The position numbers and the translations under genes were made by a program. The notes under the pieces were generated by a model. It had not been told where the DNA came from. It saw nothing but the letters and a program-made list of their open reading frames with translations, and ran no database searches. From Luminiphilus sp. (GTDB lineage: Bacteria; Pseudomonadota; Gammaproteobacteria; Pseudomonadales; Halieaceae): a DNA stretch of 6,193 bases. The stretch is from positions 1 through 6,193 of the forward strand of contig JAQXEB010000238.1 of assembly GCA_029251065.1 (NCBI GenBank), written 5' to 3'. Below, in pieces: positions 1-5,680 of this stretch. The stretch's first letter is position 1, and each line of letters opens with the position of its first letter.

Positions 1-592
1 GCTCAAAGAACATCGCGACGATGTTTATGTTCAGCGTGCGCAAGCTGAGGGCTATCGATCCAGAGCCTGCTATAAGCTCCTCGAGCTGAATGACAAAGAT
101 CGGTTCATACGGCCGGGAATGACAGTGGTTGATTTGGGCAGTGCACCTGGAGGTTGGTCTCAGGTCGCCGCCCACCTTGTGGGCCATAAAGGCCGAGTGG
201 TGGCTAGCGACATTCTTCCAATGGACGCTTTGGCAGGCGTTGATTTTATTGAAGGCGATTTTACCGAGCAGTCTGTGTTTGATCAGATTCAGCAGGTTAT
301 TGGGGAGAGTGTTCCGTCCGCTGTACTCTCAGATATGGCCCCTAATATGAGCGGCATCGTTAGTGTGGATCAGCCCAAGGCGATGTATTTGGTTGAACTG
401 GCGCTCGATCTCGCGGTGCAGATTCTCCCCCAAGGTGGCGTTTTTGTGGCGAAGGTATTCCATGGAGAAGGGTTTGATGAGTGGCTTAAGTCTGTGCGCG
501 AACGTTTTCTGACGGTCCACAGTCGAAAGCCGGCCGCGTCCAGGCCACGGTCTAAAGAGGTCTACGTGGTGGCCAAAGGTTTTCGCGGTTAG
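1..592 (+). CDS. rlmE: 23S rRNA (uridine-2552) 2'-O-methyltransferase RlmE, 5'-truncated by the window edge
   Basis: RlmE (RrmJ/FtsJ) is a cytoplasmic SAM-dependent enzyme that methylates the 2'-OH of U2552 in the 23S A-loop during late 50S assembly. The frame is open from base 2, giving 196 residues before TAG. Aligned by eye to the 209-residue E. coli protein it begins at residue 14 and stays gap-free as far as the last catalytic residue. The SAM-binding motif I reads DLGSAPGGWSQ. All four catalytic residues fall at their E. coli positions: K38 (RSRACYKL, bases 74-76), D124 (SDMAPNMSG, 332-334), K164 (VAKVFHGEGF, 452-454) and E199 (RSKEVYVV, 557-559). The in-frame ATG at 119 is internal, because it would remove K38. 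The gene precedes ftsH as in E. coli, where the pair is heat-inducible. It looks functional; only the true start lies outside the window. Confidence 0.97.
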   Translation, partial: LKEHRDDVYVQRAQAEGYRSRACYKLLELNDKDRFIRPGMTVVDLGSAPGGWSQVAAHLVGHKGRVVASDILPMDALAGVDFIEGDFTEQSVFDQIQQVIGESVPSAVLSDMAPNMSGIVSVDQPKAMYLVELALDLAVQILPQGGVFVAKVFHGEGFDEWLKSVRERFLTVHSRKPAASRPRSKEVYVVAKGFRG

Positions 593-620
593 AGCCAATA
601 CCAAGAAATTCGCGTAGATC

Positions 621-649
621 CTTGAAATAGGGCGTAACCGTCTCCATGT
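621..649 (+). promoter_or_regulatory. Probable sigma-32 (RpoH) heat-shock promoter for ftsH
   Basis: The -35 box CTTGAAA (621-627) matches the sigma-32 consensus exactly. It is followed after 14 bases by CTCCATGT (642-649), which matches the -10 consensus CCCCATNT at all but one position. The 13-17 base spacing is characteristic of this factor. Transcription would start near 655-660, leaving a leader of about 75 bases before ftsH. E. coli ftsH belongs to the sigma-32 regulon, and FtsH degrades sigma-32, so this site would close the same feedback loop here. The site is read by eye and no transcript data are available. Confidence 0.75.
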
Positions 650-717
650 CTCAGAAAGTGCGTGGTTTTGCGAATAGCCCGCTATACTGGTGATCTGTTA
701 AGCGCCAACGTTAAGCC

Positions 718-733
718 GGAGGATGGTGATTTG
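718..733 (+). promoter_or_regulatory. Shine-Dalgarno GGAGGA and TTG start of ftsH
   Basis: GGAGGA at 718-723 lies 7 bases before a TTG codon at 731, which is ideal spacing. The next in-frame ATG, at 740, is 16 bases away, too far for this site. The TTG start gives an N-terminus M-N-N-M-A-K-N, three residues longer than the ATG start. The GTG at 662 is in frame but adds 23 residues with no family counterpart. Confidence 0.65.
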
Positions 734-2644
734 AACAATATGGCGAAGAATATGTTGTTGTGGCTCGCGATTGCAGCAGTGCTGTTGTCGGTGTTCAACA
801 ATTTCAACACGCAGGGCAAAAACGAGCAAGTCGGGTACTCTGCGTTTATTCAAGAGGTGCAGAATGATCGCCTGTCGAAGGTGGTCGTTGACGGCCTGTC
901 CATTAGTGCCGAACGGAAGGATGGGTCAAGTTTTGAGACCATTCGACCGATGGTGGAAGATCCAAAGCTGATGGATGATCTTCTCACCCACAATGTGGTT
1001 GTCGAAGGTAAGCAGCCGGAGCAACAGTCTGTTTGGACTCAGTTGTTAGTGGCGAGCTTCCCGATTTTAATCATCTTGGCTGTGTTCATGTTTTTCATGC
1101 GGCAGATGCAAGGCGGCGGCGGTGGTCGTGGTGGTCCGATGAGCTTTGGCAAAAGCAAAGCAAAGTTGATGGGCGAAGATCAAATTACCACCACCTTTGC
1201 CGATGTGGCAGGCGTTGATGAGGCTAAGGAAGACGTTCAGGAGTTAGTCGAGTTTCTGCGCGATCCCAGCCGATTCCAAAAGTTGGGTGGGCGGATTCCG
1301 CGTGGTGTGTTAATGGTGGGTCAGCCCGGAACCGGAAAAACGCTTCTCGCTAAAGCGATTGCGGGCGAGGCCAAAGTGCCATTTTTCTCAATTTCTGGTT
1401 CTGACTTTGTCGAGATGTTTGTTGGTGTGGGCGCCTCGCGAGTCCGCGATATGTTCGATCAGGCAAAGAAACAGTCTCCCTGTATTATTTTTATCGTCGA
1501 GATCGATGCGGTTGGACGACATCGAGGTGCCGGCCTGGGTGGTGGACACGACGAACGTGAACAGACGCTGAACCAGTTGCTGGTCGAGATGGACGGTTTT
1601 GGTGGGAATGATGGTGTTATCGTTATTGCTGCGACTAACCGCCCTGACGTGCTTGATCCCGCTTTGTTACGTCCAGGTCGCTTTGACCGGCAAGTGACGG
1701 TGGGTCTGCCTGATATTCGCGGCCGTGAACAAATCTTAAAAGTGCACATGCGCAAAGTGCCACTTGCTGAAAATGTGGAAGCCTCAAAAATTGCGCGAGG
1801 AACGCCTGGGTTTTCGGGTGCAGATCTTGCCAACTTGGTGAACGAGGCAGCGCTTTTTGCCGCACGCGCGGGTGTACGTTCGGTCGGTATGCAGCACTTT
1901 GAGCTTGCGAAAGACAAAATCATGATGGGCGCTGAGCGGCGTTCAATGGTGATGTCCGAAAAAGAGAAACTAAACACCGCGTATCATGAGGCAGGGCACG
2001 CCATCGTGGGTCGACTCATGCCAGAGCATGATCCGGTCTATAAGGTCTCGATTATTCCGCGTGGCCGCGCACTGGGCGTGACCATGTTTTTGCCCGAGGA
2101 AGACCGCTACAGTCACACACGACGTCACATTATCAGTCAGGTCACTAGTTTGTTTGGTGGACGTGTCGCGGAAGAGATGACGCTGGGTAAAGAGGGCATT
2201 ACCACCGGTGCGTCCAACGATATTCAGCGTGCGACGGAAATTGCACGCAATATGGTGACCAAGTGGGGGCTATCAGACACCATGGGTCCGCTCTTGTATG
2301 ACGAAGGCGGCGAAGAGGTGTTCTTGGGGCGCTCTGCGGGTCAGCCGTCAAAAGCGATGTCAGATGAGACAGCCCGGGCCATCGACAAAGAGGTCCGTTC
2401 AATTATCGACGAGTGCTATGAGAGCGCACGAAGTCTGCTTGAGGAACATCGAAGCAAGATGGACATGATGGCTGAGGCATTGATGCAGTTCGAAACGATT
2501 GATGCTGGGCAAATTGATGAAATTATGGAGGGCCGAAAGCCTAGCCCCCCGGCAGATTGGACTGACGGCCCTTCAGACTCGCCATCGGGTCCAGAAGCAT
2601 CCTCGCCTGATGACGAGAGTGTGGGTGATCCGATCACGCACTAA
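731..2644 (+). CDS. ftsH: ATP-dependent zinc metalloprotease FtsH (with a Walker B Asp-to-Val change)
   Basis: FtsH is a hexameric inner-membrane AAA+ protease that extracts and degrades membrane and cytosolic substrates; in E. coli these include SecY, LpxC and sigma-32. From the TTG start it has 637 residues (E. coli 644). Two membrane segments, at about residues 8-22 and 105-122, flank a periplasmic domain. The AAA+ module has a P-loop GQPGTGKT (197-204), pore motif F230-V-G and arginine fingers R314 and R317. The protease domain has HEAGH (419-423) with the third zinc ligand at D497 in ASNDIQRAT. The last 30 or so residues are a Pro/Ser/Asp-rich tail with no recognised fold. Two positions are odd. 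The Walker B segment reads IIFIVEIDA, with V256 (GTC, bases 1496-1498) where the family has Asp before the catalytic Glu (E257), and the P-loop has Gln where GPPGTGKT is usual. The frame is otherwise intact and strongly conserved. ATP hydrolysis could be impaired if V256 is real. An alternative start is ATG 740 (634 residues). Confidence 0.96.
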   Translation: MNNMAKNMLLWLAIAAVLLSVFNNFNTQGKNEQVGYSAFIQEVQNDRLSKVVVDGLSISAERKDGSSFETIRPMVEDPKLMDDLLTHNVVVEGKQPEQQSVWTQLLVASFPILIILAVFMFFMRQMQGGGGGRGGPMSFGKSKAKLMGEDQITTTFADVAGVDEAKEDVQELVEFLRDPSRFQKLGGRIPRGVLMVGQPGTGKTLLAKAIAGEAKVPFFSISGSDFVEMFVGVGASRVRDMFDQAKKQSPCIIFIVEIDAVGRHRGAGLGGGHDEREQTLNQLLVEMDGFGGNDGVIVIAATNRPDVLDPALLRPGRFDRQVTVGLPDIRGREQILKVHMRKVPLAENVEASKIARGTPGFSGADLANLVNEAALFAARAGVRSVGMQHFELAKDKIMMGAERRSMVMSEKEKLNTAYHEAGHAIVGRLMPEHDPVYKVSIIPRGRALGVTMFLPEEDRYSHTRRHIISQVTSLFGGRVAEEMTLGKEGITTGASNDIQRATEIARNMVTKWGLSDTMGPLLYDEGGEEVFLGRSAGQPSKAMSDETARAIDKEVRSIIDECYESARSLLEEHRSKMDMMAEALMQFETIDAGQIDEIMEGRKPSPPADWTDGPSDSPSGPEASSPDDESVGDPITH

Positions 2645-2650
2645 ATAGTC

Positions 2651-3502
2651 GTGGTATTTAGCCTGAACTGCGGCGAGCGACAACTTTCGCTGGATACCCC
2701 CCAGATCATGGGCGTTCTCAATCTGACGCCCGATTCTTTTTCCGACGGCGGGGCGCTGCTCTCCAGCGCCGGTCTCCTCGAAGATCGTCTTTTAGTGCGA
2801 GCGTCCCAGATGGTCGCCGATGGCGCGGTGATCCTAGATATTGGTGGCGAGTCCACTCGACCCGGGGCTGAAGCCGTCTCCACGCAAGAGGAGCTTGACC
2901 GCGTGATGGGTGCGATAGCACTCCTGTCTTCGCGCGTTGATGTTATTTTGTCGATCGATACCAGTAATCCTGTCGTTATGCGAGAAGCCGCTGCAGCTGG
3001 CGTCGGGATGCTGAATGATGTGAGAGCGCTTACACGCGAGGGTGCGCTCGAGATTGCAGTTCAGGCGGACTTGCCGGTCTCACTGATGCATATGTCAGCA
3101 GAGCCGGAGCGAATGCAGGCGCACACCGACTATCAAGACGTGGTCAGCGACGTGATGGCATTTCTCCAAGCGCGTGTCGAGCAGTGCCTCATTGCTGGGA
3201 TGGCGCGAAGCCGGGTTCTTATCGATCCAGGTTTTGGGTTTGGTAAGACGGTGGCACAAAACTACGAAATATTGCGTCGGTTGCGCGAATTTGCCTCATT
3301 TGAGCTGCCACTCTTGGTCGGACTCTCTCGAAAGTCTATGATCGGCGCCATTACAGGCCGGTCGGCTGCTGATCGGATCGTACCGAGTGCGGTGCTGGCG
3401 GTGTTGGCTGCAGAGGGTGGGGCGGCAGTTATTCGAGTGCATGATGTTGCAGAAACGGCCGATGCACTGGCTGTATGGCGTGCAACAAAGGGGGAGTTGT
3501 GA
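2651..3502 (+). CDS. folP: Dihydropteroate synthase FolP
   Basis: FolP is a cytosolic TIM-barrel enzyme. It condenses 6-hydroxymethyl-7,8-dihydropterin pyrophosphate with p-aminobenzoate to give dihydropteroate in folate synthesis, and it is the sulfonamide target. It has 283 residues (E. coli 282). Visible motifs are IMGVLNLTPDSFSDGG (19-34), ILDIGGESTRPGA (61-73), SIDTSNP (101-107), DPGFGFGKT (192-200), SRKSMIG (226-232) and IRVHDV (261-266). The Phe and Pro at the loop positions altered in classical sulfonamide-resistant mutants (F30, P71 here) are the wild-type residues. The GTG start at 2651 gives the N-terminal length expected from E. coli. The only ATG nearby (2708) lies inside the first pterin motif. 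The gene starts 6 bases after the ftsH stop with no good Shine-Dalgarno sequence, so translation is probably coupled to ftsH. Confidence 0.96.
   Translation: MVFSLNCGERQLSLDTPQIMGVLNLTPDSFSDGGALLSSAGLLEDRLLVRASQMVADGAVILDIGGESTRPGAEAVSTQEELDRVMGAIALLSSRVDVILSIDTSNPVVMREAAAAGVGMLNDVRALTREGALEIAVQADLPVSLMHMSAEPERMQAHTDYQDVVSDVMAFLQARVEQCLIAGMARSRVLIDPGFGFGKTVAQNYEILRRLREFASFELPLLVGLSRKSMIGAITGRSAADRIVPSAVLAVLAAEGGAAVIRVHDVAETADALAVWRATKGEL
3488..3502 (+). promoter_or_regulatory. glmM ribosome binding site and GTGA stop/start overlap with folP
   Basis: The purine run AAGGGGGAG (3488-3496) lies just ahead of GTG 3499. That GTG shares bases with the folP stop TGA (3500-3502), a typical arrangement for translational coupling. 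It fixes the GlmM start: the resulting N-terminus M-T-R-K-Y-F-G-T-D matches the E. coli protein (M-S-N-R-K-Y-F-G-T-D). The earlier in-frame ATG at 3475 would add eight unconserved residues. Confidence 0.8.
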
Positions 3503-4839
3503 CACGGAAATATTTTGGTACCGACGGCATCCGAGGACGCGTGGGCGACTCACCGGTAACGCCCGATTTTATGCTGAAGTTAGGGTGGGCGACTGGGAAA
3601 GTATTTGCAGGTGCCGACGGATCGAAGCCCACAGTAGTGATTGGCAAAGACACGCGAGTGTCAGGCTACATGCTCGAGTCTGCCTTGCAGGCAGGTCTGG
3701 TGGCTGCCGGTGCTAATGTGAAGTTACTGGGCCCACTGCCAACGCCGGGAATCGCATTATTGACGCGAACGCAAAAAGCGGAAGCAGGAATTGTCATCAG
3801 CGCATCGCACAATCCGTACTTTGACAATGGCATCAAGTTCTTTAATGACAAGGGCAGCAAGCTTTCGGATGAGCTCGAGTTGCAAATTGAAGCCATGATA
3901 GACAGCCCAATGGTGACTGTGGATTCTGAGCAGCTCGGCAAAGCCAGTCGTATTGTTGACGCTGCCGGTCGCTATATCGAATATTGTAAAGCGACGTTCC
4001 CAGAGTCTTTGAGTCTGAAGGGATTGAAGCTCGTGATTGACTGCGCCCACGGTGCGACCTATCACGTCGCGCCCGCTGTATTTGACGAGTTGGGTGCCGA
4101 GATTGTGGTTATTGGCGCGACGCCAGATGGGTACAATATTAACGAGGGTGTGGGCTCTACTGAACCTGAAGCGCTTCAGGCACGTGTTGTCGCGGAAGGT
4201 GCGGACATTGGTATCGCGTTTGACGGTGACGGTGACCGACTGCAAATGGTCAATGCAGGAGGGGAGTTGCTCACGGGCGATGATGTGCTGTACATCCTTG
4301 CCATGCATCGCTTAGCGAACGGGGACTCGGATGCCGGCGTCGTTGGTACGTTAATGACTAATATGGGTTTGGAATTAGCCCTGGAAGCGGGTGGACTTCG
4401 CTTGGCGAGGGCGAAAGTCGGCGATCGTTATGTCAAAGAGCTGATGAACGCAGAAGGGTGGAGCTTGGGTGGCGAATCTTCGGGCCATATTATTTGTGGC
4501 GAGGTCAGCACCACGGGTGATGGCGTCATTGCTGCGCTGCAAGTTCTTGCTGCCGTCATGGCCTCGGGTCGATCGCTCGCCGATCTTGCCTCCGGTTTCA
4601 CGCCGCTGCCGCAAGTATTGGTTAATGTGCGCATTGGCAAAGACTTTAATATGGACGCGCATTCTTCGATTAAAAACGCCTGCGATCGAGTCGAAGCGGC
4701 GCTTGAAGGGCGCGGCCGACTCCTGCTTCGGGCATCAGGAACTGAACCCGTCATTCGCGTTATGGTTGAAGGTGATGAGACTGTTGAGATCGATCGTCTT
4801 GCTCACGAAGTCGCAGACGCAATTAAGCGGGCAGCTTAA
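3499..4839 (+). CDS. glmM: Phosphoglucosamine mutase GlmM
   Basis: GlmM interconverts glucosamine-6-phosphate and glucosamine-1-phosphate in the cytoplasm. This is the second step of UDP-GlcNAc synthesis for peptidoglycan and lipopolysaccharide. It has 446 residues (E. coli 445) and shows the four-domain alpha-D-phosphohexomutase layout. The phospho-acceptor serine is S103 in GIVISASHNP. The Mg-binding loop DGDGD spans D242, D244 and D246. The sugar-recognition motif is GGESSGH, equivalent to AENSGH in E. coli. The C-terminal phosphate-binding loop is RASGTEPVIR (411-420). The N-terminal KYFGTDGIRG signature is complete. Nothing is missing. The gene overlaps folP by 4 bases and is probably co-transcribed with ftsH and folP. 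Unlike in Pseudomonas, no tpiA lies between glmM and secG. Confidence 0.97.
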   Translation: MTRKYFGTDGIRGRVGDSPVTPDFMLKLGWATGKVFAGADGSKPTVVIGKDTRVSGYMLESALQAGLVAAGANVKLLGPLPTPGIALLTRTQKAEAGIVISASHNPYFDNGIKFFNDKGSKLSDELELQIEAMIDSPMVTVDSEQLGKASRIVDAAGRYIEYCKATFPESLSLKGLKLVIDCAHGATYHVAPAVFDELGAEIVVIGATPDGYNINEGVGSTEPEALQARVVAEGADIGIAFDGDGDRLQMVNAGGELLTGDDVLYILAMHRLANGDSDAGVVGTLMTNMGLELALEAGGLRLARAKVGDRYVKELMNAEGWSLGGESSGHIICGEVSTTGDGVIAALQVLAAVMASGRSLADLASGFTPLPQVLVNVRIGKDFNMDAHSSIKNACDRVEAALEGRGRLLLRASGTEPVIRVMVEGDETVEIDRLAHEVADAIKRAA

Positions 4840-4847
4840 CAAGAGTC

Positions 4848-4876
4848 TTGCCCTGTCGATGGCACTTGGGTAGACT
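4848..4876 (+). promoter_or_regulatory. Possible sigma-70 promoter for secG and tRNA-Leu
   Basis: TTGCCC (4848-4853) and TAGACT (4871-4876) are separated by exactly 17 bases, and each matches its -35 or -10 consensus at four of six positions. Transcription would begin near 4883, about 50 bases before secG, in the gap after glmM. Some promoter here is plausible because secG and a tRNA would benefit from expression independent of the heat-shock and folate genes. The match is moderate and read-through from glmM could be enough. Confidence 0.4.
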
Positions 4877-4892
4877 CGCGCACCCTTGGTAA

Positions 4893-4919
4893 TGGTGTTT
4901 TCGTCGTTCGTTAACACCA
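4893..4919 (+). repeat. Inverted repeat (7-bp stem) in the secG leader
   Basis: TGGTGTT (4893-4899) is perfectly complementary to AACACCA (4913-4919) across a 13-base loop. It lies immediately before the secG Shine-Dalgarno GGAG (4925-4928). There is no U-tract, so it is not an intrinsic terminator. It could be a leader hairpin affecting initiation or stability, or it could be chance. Confidence 0.35.
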
Positions 4920-4934
4920 GTTTCGGAGAAACAA

Positions 4935-5303
4935 GTGAATCAAGTCATTTTAGTTGTTCACCTTCTGGTGGCGCTTGCGATTATTGGCCTTATATTGCTG
5001 CAGCGTGGCAAGGGTGCCGATATGGGTGCATCGTTTGGTGGCGGGTCGTCACAAACGGTATTTGGCTCGTCAGGCGGGGGTAACGTTTTGACGTCAGCAA
5101 CAGGCTGGCTGTCAGCGCTGTTTTTCGCCACCAGTTTTGGTTTGGCAATGATTGCTGATCAGCAATTTGCAGACACCGACGATTTAGGATTTGAAGTTCC
5201 TCTGGGTGCGGTTGAAGCTGCGCCCTTGGCTCCGGTGGGTGATCTACCCCTCGCTGATGAGCCTCTAGATACCTCGGAGTTTAGCGATCTTCCGATCGAC
5301 TGA
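4935..5303 (+). CDS. secG: Preprotein translocase subunit SecG
   Basis: SecG is the small inner-membrane subunit of SecYEG that stimulates SecA-driven protein export. It has 122 residues (E. coli 110). Transmembrane segment 1 is about residues 3-22. It is followed by the diagnostic cytoplasmic loop LLQRGKGADMGASFGGGSS with FGSSGGGN, then transmembrane segment 2 (about 54-73). The tail after residue 74 is low-complexity, Pro/Ala-rich and strongly acidic: about 13 Asp/Glu and no Lys or Arg, whereas the E. coli tail contains lysines. The start is GTG 4935, with GGAG six bases upstream. The tRNA gene begins 14 bases after the stop, so the two are very likely on one transcript, as with secG-leuU in E. 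coli. Confidence 0.95.
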   Translation: MNQVILVVHLLVALAIIGLILLQRGKGADMGASFGGGSSQTVFGSSGGGNVLTSATGWLSALFFATSFGLAMIADQQFADTDDLGFEVPLGAVEAAPLAPVGDLPLADEPLDTSEFSDLPID

Positions 5304-5317
5304 GCCGGATACAAATT

Positions 5318-5403
5318 GCGGGAGTGGTGGAATTGGTAGACACGCTATCTTGAGGGGGTAGTGGCCTATGGCTGTGCGGGTTCAAGTCCCGCCTTCCGCA
5401 CCA
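5318..5403 (+). tRNA. leuU: tRNA-Leu (anticodon GAG)
   Basis: This is an 86-base class II tRNA that decodes CUC and CUU leucine codons. The acceptor stem pairs GCGGGAG (5318-5324) with CTTCCGC (5393-5399), including one G-T wobble, followed by discriminator A and an encoded CCA. The anticodon stem CTATC/GGTAG encloses loop TTGAGGG with anticodon GAG at 5352-5354. The long variable arm has stem GCC/GGC (5364-5366, 5370-5372). The T arm is GCGGG-TTCAAGT-CCCGC (5376-5392). All arms are intact, and it corresponds in sequence and position to E. coli leuU. Confidence 0.97.
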
Positions 5404-5410
5404 TCTTAGA

Positions 5411-5449
5411 GGGGAGCAATAACGCTAAGCGGTTGCTCCCCTTTTTTTT
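5411..5449 (+). terminator. Strong rho-independent terminator after tRNA-Leu
   Basis: A perfect 9-bp stem, GGGGAGCAA (5411-5419) with TTGCTCCCC (5433-5441), is followed directly by eight T residues (5442-5449). The 13-base loop can form an inner CGC/GCG stem. It begins 7 bases after the tRNA CCA and ends the secG-tRNA transcript. On the other strand no T-run follows the stem, so it acts only rightward. Confidence 0.95.
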
Positions 5450-5680
5450 CGGATCAAAAAACCGCTCTCGTCGCGTCTGCTCGGCAGACTGTTGGTGTAC
5501 CCACAACCGACTCGAGACTGACTGTTACTGTAAGTTCGCCGTAGCGACTTCGGATCCCGGTCGCACGCTAGATTCCAATAGCCCATCACTGATAAAACCA
5601 AGACTCACTATTGAAGACGCCGAAGTACTGCTTAAGAGCAGGGAAGACGGCCATGCGCGCTGCGTCGACAGGTACGGGGG
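5450..5680. other. 231-base spacer between convergent units, no supported gene
   Basis: No recognisable RNA gene or conserved protein is visible. A rightward frame is open across this stretch to TAG at 5682-5684, but it is continuous with the tRNA and terminator, and no start codon with a ribosome binding site supports it. Small inverted repeats occur at 5475-5489 and at 5544-5564 (GCGAC/GTCGC). The metY, rimP and nusA genes often found downstream in related genomes are absent. Confidence 0.6.
5475..5489. repeat. Short perfect inverted repeat GTCTGC-TCG-GCAGAC
   Basis: A 6-bp perfect stem with a 3-base loop lies 25 bases beyond the tRNA terminator. Read on the minus strand, it is followed about 12 bases later by a run of six T residues, so it might weakly terminate the leftward VOC transcript. 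The distance from stem to T-run is too long for a standard intrinsic terminator. Its function is unknown. Confidence 0.3.

Noticed and set aside
119..592. ATG at 119 as the start of the methyltransferase gene
   Set aside because: Starting here would remove the conserved RSRACYKL segment with catalytic Lys38. The frame is open to the left edge and aligns with E. coli RlmE from residue 14.
683..688. TATACT as a sigma-70 -10 element before ftsH
   Set aside because: The hexamer is good, but there is no acceptable -35 at 16-18 bases and no extended -10 TG. TTGCGA at 668 is far too close.
662..730. GTG 662 as the ftsH start
   Set aside because: It would add 23 residues with no counterpart in the family, and it overlaps the region just downstream of the sigma-32 promoter. 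GGAGGA at 718-723 supports a later start.
1459..1977. 172-residue open frame on the minus strand inside ftsH
   Set aside because: It lies antisense to highly conserved FtsH codons, has no recognisable domain and has Ser/Pro/Arg-rich shadow composition.
2651..3502. FolP as a sulfonamide-resistance variant
   Set aside because: The Phe and Pro positions usually changed in resistant enzymes are wild type, and the gene is in its native folP locus.
3757..4308. 183-residue open frame on the minus strand inside glmM
   Set aside because: It is antisense to conserved GlmM active-site codons with no domain or ribosome binding site evident.
5318..5403. tRNA-Leu as a demonstrated integration (att) site
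   Set aside because: No duplicate of the tRNA 3' end, integrase or phage gene is present in the window. Only the break in gene order is suggestive.
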